Notes: a model not told the origin generated them from the sequence alone. Positions 21,226 to 33,383 are shown, counted from the first letter of the stretch. The stretch is 64,000 nucleotides of DNA from Cryptomeria japonica (GCF_030272615.1 NC_081406.1:143337041-143401040); one strand, 5' to 3'. A program made the numbers and translations.

Positions 21226-24200
21226 TCAATGGAAAAGGTAGGGTTCAGAAAACCAAAAATTCAAGCCCAAAATTCTATGTACATATCTACACATAGTCCT
21301 TACGTACAAAAATTTGAAGATGTCTACATAGAAATTCTTCAATGTGTCCAGATGACTATCCCAGCCCTTCTTCAGATTCTCTAGGACATTTATGAATCCA
21401 CTAAACAAGTAAGCTTGTGCCTCTATTGTTTTTACATCTTCCAAACTACTATTGGCTAGAGCATCTTGAGTATCCTTGAGAGCACTCAGCATTATATCCA
21501 ACTTAGGAGTAACGAGACTCCTAAATTCTCCAACTACCAATTATTCTCTCTTGGTCATGATTCAGGCTTTTGATTTTCTCAAGTAATGATATTATCTGAT
21601 TCATGACTGCTCAATGATATTGTCAGATGATCAACTGACTGAGATATGCATTCTAGCTCATCCTCATGCACCTTAGACTTCTTCTCAATGTTCATTGTGA
21701 ACTTGGACTGAGATGAGCATGATTTATACAAGTTTCCACCTTTGGATAGAGCATTTGGCATACTCGTTAGACAATAACCTAATGTGACTCTATCTTTAGC
21801 AATCATATTCTTCAATGTCCAAAAGCCTTTTAGTATTAATCTCATTTTGAACCTTCTCCTCAACTGACTTTTCAAAAGACTCAAACTGTATATCTACAGA
21901 TTTTGGTTAAACTCTTTAACTGCCCAGATGGAGTGATTGAAGTATCCTTTTGAAATGAGGGCATCAACTTTTCCAAAATACCGGATGCCAGAGTTAGCAA
22001 CATTTTGTCTTATGTGTGAGACCTCAAGAGATCTTCACTAGCCTTAGCTTGGGCAAATGATGCTAACTGAAGCTTCTGAATTGGTGACAAAGAGTCAAGG
22101 TTAACTGGTCCTTACACAAATTCTGGATCATCCACTATCTACTTTCCCTTCACTACCTATGCAATGTCTCTTGCTTCTAGAATTGTTTCTTGCTTGACCT
22201 CTACCTGCACTTTCTTGCTTCTTCTTCCTTCACAAGTACTTCAGTGACGCAAGGATTATCACCCTTGCCCTTATCCTCATCTTTTTTAACTGCTTCATTT
22301 GCACCTACCTTATCCTCATCTCTTGTTGTATCCTCAACCCTAACACCTTCCAGAACACTTACATCAACCCTAACACCTTCTGGAATAGAAGTATTATCAT
22401 GTGTCTACACTTCCGGATTATCCCGTGATGGCCTATTTTGTGAATCTAGATGAGATTCACCTTGACCTTTTTCTAGATTAACTTTATATTGATTCTCAAG
22501 TAATATTTTTCTCAAAATTTTCTCTATTTCTTTTGCAACTTCATCAATTTTCCCAAACATGATTTTGTTCGCTTTGTACTTACTCTTGAACTCATTCTTT
22601 GCTAATTTAAGTAATCTATCTATCTCTTCCTTATAAATCACAGAACATAAATTAACTAATATATATTCTTTCATATTCTCATGTTCTTTATTTGTTGTTT
22701 GTCTCCTAGCATCCAAAATTTCATACAAGATCTTGGGTACGACTGTCATTAGTTCAATTAGAACTTTACTATATACATTCAGGTACTCTATAGTTGCTTC
22801 TTCTAAAGTTCTTTTTCAAGATTCATCAAAATTTTCCTACCATTTTGATAATGGCTTCAAGTTACCATTCTTCACAACCTCATTAACAATCTCTTTCAAA
22901 GACATAGGAGGCTTAACTTCAAGTTTTCCTTTCGTTAATGCCTCATCAAGTTCAAATGGCTTGGATTTCTTACTGGATGATTTCTCTTTTGAGACCTTGG
23001 TGGCCTTTGCAGCTCTAGCCTTCACCTCCTTGACAACTTCATCTGATTTAGTTTCCTCATCATCTACAGTCACCAATTTGACTGTCTTCCTCTTCTTCTC
23101 ACCACCACCAGATGGTTTGACTAATGGATTTGGTTTGCTTGTTGGCTTTGCAGGACCGGAGGAGGGAGCTATGCTTCTGGTTTGTCTATGCTTAGGCTTA
23201 GATGCTTCTAATTTGGTCTTCTTCTTCATAGTCTTCTCCTCAGAGAGAATATTCTCCTCTCTAGCTTTCTGGACCGCTTCATTTGATATCCCCATGCTCT
23301 CTGCAAGAGCCTCTACCTCCTCCCTCACCTTTTTCTGAATCACCAGTTTCTTGAACTGTTGATGCAGTTTCAAGCTCTTTTCTTTGTAAGTTTTGAACCT
23401 CTCCTCATTGGGGCCACCGATATACTCAATAGATGTTGTGCATATAGTTCCAAAATTTGTTCTTCAGACTCATAACCCATATGCATAATCCATACTGTTT
23501 GGAGCTCTACTGCTTCCATCAAACATTGATTGGTATGTACCACAAAACAGCTGGTGTCTTGATATTTCTCCACAATGGTCTTAGGGATTCTTTCCCTCTC
23601 ATGCATCTCCTGCTGGAAATTTTTGAAATTACCCCATAGATTCTTGTTATAGACCTTGGAGTCACCGGAGTTGTATAAGTATTCTCGAATTTGCACACCT
23701 ACTGATCTGTCAAATGCCCACTGCACTTGCCCAACTCCCGGAACCTCACTCATGAAGTAGAATAATATTCATAGAATCGAGGTTCCGTATTTGAATGGAT
23801 GCTTCTTATTTACCTTTATTTTCTTCATATTCTTAATAAGCTCACTCTGGAGCAACTCACAGAGAACATATTTCTTGTTTTCTCTTATCATCTCATAGGC
23901 AGCATATATAGCAGTATTGGAGACAAAATTTTCTCTGCTGGAATAGTAAATTTTGTAACCAATGACCATTTATGCAAACCTGATGTCATGCTCCAAGATG
24001 TCATTAATTTTCATCCCCTGTTTGTCAAATTTTGACCTGGTTGCATTAGTCAAAATGTCATTCTTTACAGCCTTCAAAGATGGCATCTCACCGAATGCAC
24101 ACAATCCTGGCACAACTTGAATAATTATCTTGGTGATCTTGTGGGGCTTAAATTGTGTAGTTCCAATTGTTTTCAAATTGGCTTAGGATCTGGGTGGACA

Positions 24201-25402
24201 TATCTGAGTCAAAAATTCTTCTGTTCTAGTCTGACAACCAAGGTAAGGTGAAATCAGGGTTTCATCTAGCAATGGCTCTAACTTGAGATTCCTGCATTGG
24301 ACCACAACGGCCATTAGGGGAGTTAAATTTAAAGCAATGTACGTTAGGACACTGGTAGTTGCAGCCTGGGAAGTGTCAGCACTTAGGTTCCACACCATAC
24401 CCTAGGCCAAGCATGCCCATGTGCTTGGTCTCAGAATTTAGGAAGTAGGAGTGCAGAAGGACTCTGGGAGTAGACTGAACCGATCCAAGGTTGGATTGTG
24501 TATGTAGGAGCATCCTTAGACCTAAACTTAAGGTTTATTTAGCCTTGTGAATTCATTTGCAATTTGTTGCTTCAGGACCAGACCTAGTTACCCCTATTAG
24601 GCTTGTCTGGCCGAGAGGAGTTCAGAGGTGTGCAAAAGGAGTTGGAGCTTGTCCTTTTCTGGAATCTGAAAGTACTCAATAAAGGGTGCTCAAATCTGAA
24701 GGTTGTTTTCTTCATCCTTTGGAGAAGTTGAGGCTGGTTTGCAGAAAACGGTGTCTGGAGGGCTACAAGCTGAATTCGGTCTAGTATGACAGTATAGTAG
24801 CACTGGGGTGTTGTGGGTCTAGGAGTCGTTGGGGAACAACTTGGTTGATCAAAACATGTCTGAAACAAGATAGGGGAACCCTGTTCACTCCCTAAACCAA
24901 AGGGTTTGAGTATTTCCATGTTTTGCTAATTTGGCTTGTCAGCCATTAGCCTTAGCATGCTAAGTAAGGAGACATTGTTCACTAGGTCAGAGTCAACTAG
25001 AAGGATTGATCATCTGCAGAGGGTTGGAGTTAGGGCTTAATTGTGCTTCTCTTGCCGACCTCTGCATCACACATGAATTTGTCATGTTCATAAAACATCA
25101 GAAAACTAACGAACTGTGTGAAACCCTTGTCTTACAATCCTTGAAATTATGGTTTCAATGCTAAACTCTTATCAGATAGTTGATTATTGTACAAATTCAA
25201 CATTTGTGAGTTTCCCAATTCCTCAATGGGACAGTGCGTGTATACCCTAATGTCTTCAATGTGCAATACTCTATAGGTCATCAATGAAAACGCACTCTTA
25301 GGATCATCTTTCATCAAAATGAATGGATGATTCTTGATGGTTGGTCATGCACACTTAGTGATTTCAACAACCAAAGGAGTTGTAGTACTAGATGTAGCCA
25401 TC
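21226..25402 (-). pseudogene. ORF-X, copy B (unknown retroelement-borne protein, broken)
   Basis: The likely start is ATG at 25402-25400 (MATSSTTTP...). The frame reads toward 21226 with stops and frameshifts and is interrupted by a Ty3-derived insertion (24149-25071). Pieces: N-terminal region 25402-25138; 24176-23970 and 23969-23769 (MIRENKKYVLCELL motif); 23753-23370 (GVGQVQxAFDRSVGVQIREYLY motif); 23373-22837 with a basic KPSGGGEKKRKTVK linker; 22749-22405 helical; then helical C-terminal pieces 21884-21579 and 21540-21226. Intact, the protein would be roughly 1,000 residues. I recognise no enzyme motif. Keeping the same layout as copy A suggests it was once a real protein. A structural, nucleic-acid-binding or env-like role is only a guess. 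Confidence 0.65.
24149..25071 (+). mobile_element. Insertion in ORF-X copy B, Ty3 LTR-like fragment
   Basis: About 0.92 kb absent from copy A interrupts ORF-X. From 24503 it begins TGTAGGAGCATCC, close to the Ty3 LTR starts at 1994 and 10788, and it ends TGCATCACA at 25071. The first 354 bp (24149-24502) are unassigned and may be Ty3 3' untranslated sequence. No target duplication was recognised. Confidence 0.45.
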
Positions 25403-25425
25403 CTACCAATTTCAAATTTCAAAAT

Positions 25426-26974
25426 TTAACCAAAAGGGGTTACACTGATAAATACCTTTACCACCGGATTCACTTTTTTCTTTGAAAGTTGGTTTAGCAC
25501 TTTGATCTCACTTGTCAATCTTCTCGCAGAGCTCTCCAAGCTTCTTCTCTTCAAACACAAATTGAGAAATGAAGTGGAAAAATCACTTTTTATCTTCTGC
25601 AAACCTAACCTTTCATTGCAATAAATGCACTTTGCCCTAATACTTTTGAATACTCTCCATTTCACAAAAATATTATGTGGATCTTCAAATTTGCTCGAGC
25701 TCTTCCGGAAATCCATCAAAAACATTTGTGATCATCACATACACCTCTACAACCTACCAGAATCAGGCACGGATCTCAAACAGGGGGTTTGAAAGATTTT
25801 CATGATAGCTTCCCCCAAGGTCAGATGCCTTAGTTCAGTTACCGGATAAGGTTCCAGCATCGGAATCAAATGTGGATCCATTCACTGCATTATCATCACT
25901 CTTCTTAACCCAACTCTTCTTCATCTAATCTCTGGTCTCTTCAACTTTTGTTTTTCCCTTCTCATCCAGCTTTACATTCTTGTTCTTCTCTTTCGGACCT
26001 CTCTTATTCACATTTTTGCTTCTGCAATACTTAGCAATGTGACTAGATTTGTTGCAAGCATAGCAAACAACATTTCCTTGTCTAGGCCTTAAGTTCATCT
26101 GATTTCCCCTTGATCTGCATTAATTAGCAACATGTCCCAACCTACCACATGCATAACATCTGACATTTCTCCTATTTTAAAATTTATTCATCATACTTGT
26201 GCGTTCATTTGACTTAAGACCATACTTGTTGCATATATAACATTGACCAGTAAAAGATGGACCATTGTTGATCATCCTATTTCCGCATTGATTAGCCATA
26301 TGACCAAATTTATTGCAAACAAAATAGCTACCATTGAACTTATGAGCATTAGGTTGCCTTACCAGAGGCTTTCTTGAGTTGTTCTTTTGATGTGTTGATT
26401 TGGAGCTTTCACCCTTCTCAAATCCAAGACCTTGTGTATCATTTAAATTCTTCTGGCTTACAAACATCTCATCAAACTTGGCTGAGTTGACCCGAAACTT
26501 CTCCTTATACTCATTTGCAACATCAAGATCATATCTAAGAAGTACCTACTTTCCAAGATCTTCCTCATGTTCACTGGCTTCTTGCAATTCAATTTTCAAT
26601 TGTCCATTCTCATACTCAAGTCTACAACATTCTTTAGATTTCTCTTTCAAGGACTAAGCAAACTTCTCCTCATTCTTCTTCCTTTCTTCAATCTCCTTTG
26701 TCAATTTCATCACTATATTAGCTCTAGCAAGCTTTTCACATTATTCTATCTTCTCCTTCATGACTTGATCATCAATGCTTTGACTTTGTTTCTCTTTCAG
26801 CTTATCAACAAGTTCCTTTCTTTTCTCCCTTGACTTTTTCAACTGATCTTTCAATGATTCAATGAAGTTCTTTGCATCCTTAAGGTTTGTTTTTACTTGC
26901 TAGACCTTAGCTTGGGCTTGATCAAGATCCTTAAGTGCTACAACAAGCTAATGTTTAAGACCACCAAAATCCAT
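25426..26974 (-). pseudogene. Gag of element B: coiled coil plus four zinc knuckles
   Basis: Gag would form the virus-like particle and bind the element RNA. From ATG at 26974-26972, about 55 bp after the primer-binding site, the minus strand reads as a Lys/Glu-rich coiled coil (ESLKDQLKKSREKRKELVDK type) to about 26470. A basic linker follows, then four consecutive CCHC-type knuckles between about 26340 and 26010. Knuckle 1 has Tyr for the first Cys (YFVCNKFGHMANQC). Knuckle 2 has lost His and the last Cys. Knuckle 3 contains a stop (CYACGRLGHVAN then TAA). Knuckle 4 (CYACNKSSHIAKYC) is intact. A Ser/Lys-rich tail continues to about 25426. Several stops and a frameshift near 25740 make it non-functional. 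One knuckle is more usual in copia Gag. Confidence 0.72.
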
Positions 26975-27027
26975 TGATTCCCTTTCCCGGATCCTCCTCA
27001 AGCTATTAGGCTTCTTCCAAGGAACTA

Positions 27028-27040
27028 GACTCCGAGACCA
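27028..27040 (-). other. Diverged primer-binding site of element B
   Basis: On the minus strand TGGTCTCGGAGTC follows the 5' LTR end after AT. It differs from the standard TGGTATCAGAGCC at three positions. The location is right for a primer-binding site. Confidence 0.6.
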
Positions 27041-27042
27041 AT

Positions 27043-28145
27043 TGTTGGAATCAAGGAACACTGAGAGGAGGGGTGAATTAGTGTTCTACAATTTTTAACA
27101 CTCTTAATCTATCCTTTAAACCACTTAATGTAAATGAATAAAAGTAGAGTGCAAAAACACAAAGCAAATAACAACACCATAACACCAAGATTTTTAAGTG
27201 GAAACACGATTAACGGAAAAACCATGGTGGGATTGAGACCCACCATATTAATATACCTTGTTAGAAGTATAATAATATTACATGAGGGGAATGCACATGC
27301 ATTCAAGCACACTTCCTAGAGCTCACTACTCAAATTGCAATAAGGGATACAACCCAGGAGGCTCACTGCCTTACAAAATGATTATAGATAATAATTGGAA
27401 TGTCTAAACTGGTAAACAACATCTACAAATGCCAAAAAAGAGTTCCACTTAAGCACAAAATACTTTGGTCTACAACTATACTCTGTTCTATTGTTCTGCT
27501 AAATTTTAGGGCACAAATCCTTTGGTAGTGCATGTGAAACTGCACACAATCATTCATACACACTTCCACACAACCATCGATATCAAAACTAATCAAATCA
27601 ATCAGTCATATTTATCCATAACATCAAATTAAATATTTTACATGTCGGCCCAAAAACGCATAACATGCAAATGAAACGTGTTACCCAAGTCAGCTCAATC
27701 CGATGCAAAACAATCAAGTGGACCAAAACAAATTGTCCACAAAATTCCCATATGTTGGCTTAACATCCTCGAACACACAAATAATTGCCAAAACTGATCC
27801 ACAAGATCCGCACAATGAATCTCCACACGCGACTCCTGATGAACATTTTTCTACCTGAAAACCTGTCTACTAGATCTTTCAATTTACTCAAAACTCAACA
27901 CCGGAAGTCATAAACCTAGACTAACGCATGTTACACATCCACAATGCTTATCTGAGATCTGCAACACAAAAGATTCGCCAACCATAATACTGTACACTGT
28001 AGGATGTCATGTTCTTCTCATCCGACCTAATTGGACCTCAATCAATCTTCTGGTATGAATGAATTATGAACTGCAGATGACATATCGGACATTAGTTGCC
28101 ATCAATGACAACATCTAAATATCAATGTAGTGTCTCTTGCCAACA
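27043..28145 (-). repeat. 5' LTR of element B
   Basis: 1103 bp. On the plus strand it runs from TGTTGGAATC to TTGCCAACA, so it ends CA next to the primer-binding site on the minus strand. It shares the GGGGTGAATTAG-type start and several phrases with 15296-16796 and ends like 21065 and 5394. Confidence 0.75.
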
Positions 28146-28309
28146 GATTCACTAGCCAACAATTGCATGCTAGTGATCTTTCACCAAGCTTAGACAACCC
28201 ATGGTTTATCAACCTACTACAAGCTCTAATTTGTTGGCCAAGAAACACACATAAGTGAGCTTTCACTTGATTATAGATATATGAATCATTTTTTGACTTA
28301 TTTTAAAAA

Positions 28310-28830
28310 TTATGAAATGGGGTAGTATATGTAATTACATGTTTTCAATTTTAGAAATAAGTGTAAATTCTTTCTTTCCCTATTGCTCTGACACAAATCA
28401 CCAATTAGAATGTTGTAGGTAAATACATCTAGGGAGCAGCCTTTGCTTAGCATATTTTTAAACAACTTTTGAGCCTTTTCCACATCATGCAATTCACATT
28501 CTATTGTAAACCCTTTCTAAACATGTTATGAAAACAATCCAAAGCCTTCTCCATCCTAACATATTTGCACATTCCATCAATAATTGCATTTTAAACGTCA
28601 CTACATTAGGTAAAGGACCAAACTCTGTCATTTGTACAAACAGATTGTAGTCTTTGTCTATTTTTCAAACCTTGCAAAAGCCATCTATCAGGAAAATGGG
28701 TTCCTTGTAACATTTTACCTATTGATCCTAGAGCTTCAACTACTCTTTCTACTTGGAAAAGACCATCAATTAGGGTGTTATATGCAAAAATATTTGGAGA
28801 GAGGTAATTATTTTTCATTCCAACTACTAA
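28310..28830 (-). pseudogene. Truncated PPR gene fragment
   Basis: Minus-strand pieces 28818-28606 and 28492-28310 are a decayed copy of parts of the PPR gene at 36131-38414. The first matches motif 10 (SPNIFAYNTLIDGLFQVERVVEAL), the second matches motif 13 (VEKAQKLFKNMLSKGCS) and the start of motif 14. The motifs between them are shortened and frameshifted. It has no start, no targeting region and no C-terminus. It lies just outside the right LTR of element B. It is most likely a dispersed DNA duplicate; nothing shows that it was a retrocopy. Confidence 0.82.
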
Positions 28831-28839
28831 ACTATGGTA

Positions 28840-30115
28840 TTGTACTACGTGATGCCACCTTCAACGATAGTTGCAGTTACTTTCAAAGAAAAAATTTAGG
28901 CACTTGTAAATAGTAAAAACCTTCGATTTATCCCCACATCCACTAATGAAATCCTTTTGTATTCAAATAAGAACGAAAAACATGAAAACCATTAGTTTAT
29001 AAGTTATTTTAAGGAAAGGGTACCTTGATCATGACCATAACATTACTTTAAAATTTAAAAAAATTATGAAATCTTTCCTCAAAGTCACCCTCTACTATAC
29101 CAATTGAATCGTGTAAGGTATCAAGGTAGATCTCCTAGTTTGTGAGAAACACACTAAGCCATATCTAGGCATCTATAGTATAAGTCTTTAAAGGTTACAT
29201 GAATGTGTTGGATATATATTTTACTAAATGATTGAGCATGTTCCATATAATATTATTAGAATGCATATAATTTTTCAAAGCCATGTGTTTGTAGACTCCA
29301 TTTGTCAGGGTGTTACTTTCAAAGCCATGATATAAGTATCTTCGAATCAAACCATGCTCACATTTACACTAACATGAGAAAAATTCTTTAAATTTTGCCA
29401 TCAACACTTGTTTTGTTAACAATGGCAAAACATAGAGTATTGGATATAATATTTTTTTTAAAATAAATGATAATGTGTTGAATAAATATTTTGTTTCAAA
29501 CTAAATCGATGATCTTGGTACTTTAATTCCAACTACTATTATTGTGGGAAGAAGACTTCTAATAAAAATTACATTTCCCACTAATGCAACTATAGATAGA
29601 ATTAGTTCTAAAAATATCACAATGAATAACGATTATTTTGGGTTGGAATGATTCATGGATTGCTAAAGAGCTATGAGACTCGTATGAAATACAAAAAGTT
29701 GAGTAGGACTACTTTTTAAGATAAGATTAGACGATTTCAAGATGTGCAAATCACTTTCAAGATGCAAGATGACAAGCACTCTGATCATAGAAAGTTATGC
29801 AAACAAGGGGGGTCCATTTAAATTAATTGCATGAATATTTGTTTGGCATCATATATATTTATTGTTTATTTTTAAGTATATTTTTTTTATAAATAAGGTA
29901 TATGTTTTTAATTGAGGGTAGAACAAGTTTTGAAGGGACCCCAAAATCCTTTACAAAATGTTGATCAAAGAGATAAGCATGAGAAATAATAGCACACTAA
30001 AAGCCTTGAATAGGATAACAATAAAACATCAAATAATAGAGAAAAATAAATCACCAAACAACAAAGAACATTAAAATAAGAAAAGGAAAACCAACAACAC
30101 AATTACATTTTCTTC
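28840..30115. other. No supportable feature
   Basis: AT-rich sequence with no coherent frame, terminal repeat or recognised motif. Confidence 0.5.
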
Positions 30116-30123
30116 AATTTATT

Positions 30124-31236
30124 TTGCAGCCTCAACTTTCAGTGGTAGAATTACTCCTAGAGGTTCATAAAGCTAACACAGACTCTCTTCTCATATTCAA
30201 AATATGTATTTTTACTTCCTCTAGTACAAGAGATAGATCCAACATGCTCAATGTTCTTCTGTTTTCCCTTATTAATATGCTCTTTTCAGAGGTTCTTCAA
30301 TTTCTTAGTGAGAATGTGTATCCATTCGATGTTGTTCTAGATCAAGCAACAACTAACTTTTACCACCCTTTCAAGATTGTTCTCAATGGTTTTAATATAC
30401 TATTCCATGGCAGGATTTCTTCTTTCCATCTTTCACTTCTAGTTGTTCATATTATTGACCTTAGGGTCCACGACATTTCTAATGGCACCCAAATCATTTT
30501 CTATTTTATTCATATTTGGAATAACCTCCCAATCTATCATGATCTTTTCCTCCTTTCATCTATGAATCTCAGTTTGACCTCCAAGCTTCTTTTGAATGAT
30601 TTTCATTCCCATGTTGAATTATTTTATTTCAACAAAGAACCATTTTGGTATTCTATGTTGGGAGTTATTTGCATCTAGTACAAATTCTAAAAGCTCATTT
30701 AGATCATTGGCATTGGTAGCAGTAGAGATAATGAGGAAAAAATCCATAGGGATTTTAGTAGTCAAGTAAAGAATAGTAAGAAAAGATATACCCACCCTTG
30801 GGTCTTCCATCTTGGCAAGTTGAGCACCTTCATCACAAGGATTGCTTCCCTCCTTCGAATGGTCAAGCCTCATTCTAGGAGATCCATCACCAAAGTTCTA
30901 TCTTCCAAGAATGTTCATTTTTTCTTTCCTTTTCCTCTTGTTAAGTAACTTCTCTTCATTCTAGACCTTTGTGCCCTTCCTGATATCAACCTTGTTGTTA
31001 ATCATTCCATCCATTTATTTCATATAATACATATCATCCTCTACCATAGGAAGTGATACCTCTGTTCCCTTTTTTCTTAAGAGTTAAAAGAGGTAACTTC
31101 CTTACTCTTCTTTTTTTAGCAAGAATAAGCAACTCCTCCCTAATAATTTCCACACAGTCCCCAAAATTCTCTTCATTACCCCAATCCTTAATGGACCCCA
31201 CCCTTTGTAAAAGGGAATCCTCATCAAAGGTTTCTG
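30124..31236 (-). pseudogene. Degenerate minus-strand coding remnant, possibly part of the LINE to its right
   Basis: Minus-strand pieces 31273-31034 (acidic start, then REELLILAKKRRVRKLPLL) and 30873-30619 read as plausible but broken protein, with stops about every 30-80 codons to 30124. No domain was recognised. It lies on the same strand as the LINE remnant at 32887-35360 and is separated from it only by the LTR-like segment. It may be the distal part of that element's downstream ORF. The long plus-strand frame 30124-30678 is better explained as its shadow. Confidence 0.35.
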
Positions 31237-32690
31237 ATGAGCACAAGCTTATACTAAGAAGGGGGTGAATCAATAGAAGGTAATCTTTTACTTTTTCAAC
31301 TTAATAATCACAATACTATCAACATAAAAAATTAAAAACACAAGAACACAATATTTACATGGAAAAACTCACAAGAAAAAACCTAGGTAAAAAAAATTCT
31401 TACATAAGATTCTCTTACAAACTTTGTAGGCACCAACCTACTAGAGACACAAATCGCACCTATATTTGTAAGCACCAACCCACTAGAGACACCAATCCCC
31501 ACTATTGAGCACTAACTCTGCAAGAGACACCAATCTCTTCTTCTAGGAGATGTTGACCTCAAAAATAAGGTTCCACCTTCTAAAACACACGTCTTCAATT
31601 GATAATGGACAATTCAATCTCCTTTACCTTAAACTTATATTCCTTATAGAATCTTTCTCCTTTCATGAATAATACTCATTAAATTATTCACAAAATCTGC
31701 CTTGAACAATTATTCTTCTCTCCTCATCAATGTCCTTGTGTTTGAAATAATGGATCTTCACATAACGCACACATTCTCTTTATAAATCTATTGGTGTATA
31801 TATGATATAAATTATTCACTCTACATGTATAAGATAATCTTTTACTTTTTCAACTTAATAATCACAACACTTTTAACATAAACAATTAAAACACAAGAAC
31901 ACAAGATTTACGTGGAAAACCTTGCAAGAGAAAATCCAAGTAAAAAGATTTTCTTATATAAGATTCTCTTACAAACTTTGTAGGCACCAACCTACTTGAG
32001 ACACAAATTGCACCTATCTTTGTAGGCACCAACCCACTAGAGACACCAATCCCCACTACTGAGCACGAACTCAACTAGAGATGCCAATCTCTTCTTCTAG
32101 CAGACGTCGACCTCCAAAATAAGGTTTCAAATTCTGAAACATGTCTTCAATTGGTAATGGACAATTCAATCTCCTTTATCTTAATCTTATATGCCTTCTA
32201 GAATCTTTCTCCTTTAATGAATGATACTCTTAAAATTCTTCACAAAATCTGCCTTGAACAATTATTCTTCTCTCCTCATCAATTTCCTTGTGTTTGAACA
32301 ATGGATCTTCACACAACGCACATATTATCTTCATAAATCTACTGATGTATATATGATATAAATTATTCACTCTACACACTTTCTCCACATACTTCTCATT
32401 CTATTTATATCTTTATGTCTCTATGAAGACATACATCCTTTTGAAGAGTGATATCCTTTTAAATTGACATGACCTGTGTTAACATTCCCTAATCTTCATT
32501 GTTGTCTATTGAAAGCTTTAATTATTACATTTTAAAATAAATTAATCACTACTCCTCTAAATGTTCCTTTATCTATTTTTGGGTGATCTAAACTTTGTTT
32601 ATATATGTTCCTTTGTGGGTGCCAAAGGGTGATCAACCCATTCACATATAAATTCATTTCCTTTTAATTTGCTCAAGATGGCAACAACAC
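31237..32690 (-). repeat. LTR-like segment with 554-bp tandem duplication
   Basis: On the plus strand a TGATGAGCAC start and GGGGGTGAATCAAT phrase match the start style of the LTRs at 15296, 27043 and 42253. A GTGGAAAACC-like phrase follows. Sequence from 31281 to 31834 is repeated, diverged, from 31835 to about 32380 (period 554 bp). The right end near 32690 is a guess. No internal element sequence is attached, so it may be a solo LTR. Confidence 0.55.
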
Positions 32691-32886
32691 TAGAAGGATC
32701 AGCCTAAGGAAGATGTAGATTGCTTAAAGGATCAAACCCAAAAAGAGTCAACAATATTATTTTAATTCTAGCCTTTTAATTTGTATTTATTTTTTCATTA
32801 ACTAAACTCAACGTTGTCATAATGAAGTTGACCGTCTTTAATAATTGTAGTAAAACAATTGGTAGACTTTAGCCTTTGTCCATCAT

Positions 32887-33383
32887 ATGATTTTTTCTAT
32901 TGACAAAATGATCTTCTCACCTTTGACATTAATGGCAATGTTCTTGTCAACAATTTTGTCCACGTACACCTTCGACATCAATGGCAATATTTGCAATGGT
33001 TGCAACAGCTTGGGGATTTTTAGTTTATTCTTTGTTCTACCTAGGTTGGCCCTACAGGGGGTTAAAGATTTCATGTGGCTGATAATAAGCATAACAAGTC
33101 TCTCATGGATGATAAGAAATTTGGGATTTTTAATATGCTTAGATATAGAAAGCTTAACCAAGGTTGAACAATAAAATGACAAGGAAACTAAGATTTTATG
33201 CCCAAAATGATTCAACAAATCAAAATGATATTCATAATTATTCTTAAACCACCCCTCAAGGGTCATGTACCTCATTATCAACTCCATAATAGCATCCCAA
33301 ATGTGTTTAACAAAGATTCTCTCATAACCAAAGTGGAGCTTGACTAATTTCCTCCTTTCATTATCCTTGAAGAAAATTTGCAC
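32887..33383 (-). pseudogene. Unknown ORF downstream of LINE RNase H, minus-strand copy
   Basis: An open minus-strand stretch of 166 codons contains a motif series also found in the plus-strand LINE at 51280-51600: FFKxxE, an LIMxYxTxEG box, a KxxYxYHxxxLNHF box, then a (C/S)LSFY box. It lies about 0.6 kb past the RNase H domain of the same LINE. The sequence then becomes basic (GRTKNKLKIPKLL). I do not recognise a family. Shared position in two LINE copies suggests an extra ORF of this LINE lineage. The upstream part (33384-33950) is broken by many stops. Confidence 0.55.

Larger units (their letters stand above)
19444..25138. repeat. Duplicated nested-retroelement block, copy B
   Basis: Direct-orientation counterpart of 3657-8584, offset by about 15.8 kb. 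It differs by scattered substitutions, small indels, a shorter minisatellite-like spacer and an insertion at 24149-25071. About 30 bp of ORF-X present in copy A (around 8497-8530) is missing next to that insertion. Confidence 0.85.
15296..28145 (-). mobile_element. Element B: minus-strand LTR retrotransposon with gag and ORF-X but no pol
   Basis: Read on the minus strand the order is: 5' LTR (28145-27043), diverged primer-binding site (27040-27028), gag (26974-25426), ORF-X (25402-21226), repeated polypurine tracts (near 21225-21211 and 21078-21066), and 3' LTR (21065-15296). The 3' LTR is interrupted by a nested copia element (16797-21002), and ORF-X by a Ty3-derived insertion (24149-25071). 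Without insertions it is about 7.7 kb. No protease, integrase, RT or RNase H was found in it, so it would depend on another element. No clear target duplication is visible (TATAG at left, GATTC at right). It is either old, or its ends were joined by recombination. Confidence 0.7.

Noticed and set aside
22733-23338. Plus-strand open frame of 201 codons
   Set aside because: It lies opposite ORF-X copy B, whose minus-strand reading is supported by copy A. The Ser/Phe-rich plus-strand product is a shadow.
24584-24919. Minus-strand frame of 111 codons
   Set aside because: It lies within an LTR-like fragment, and no similar frame or motif was noticed in the related LTR at 1994-2799.
30124-30678. 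Plus-strand open frame of 184 codons
   Set aside because: Composition is hydrophobic without domain motifs, and the minus strand of the same stretch reads as a more plausible decayed protein. It is probably a shadow.
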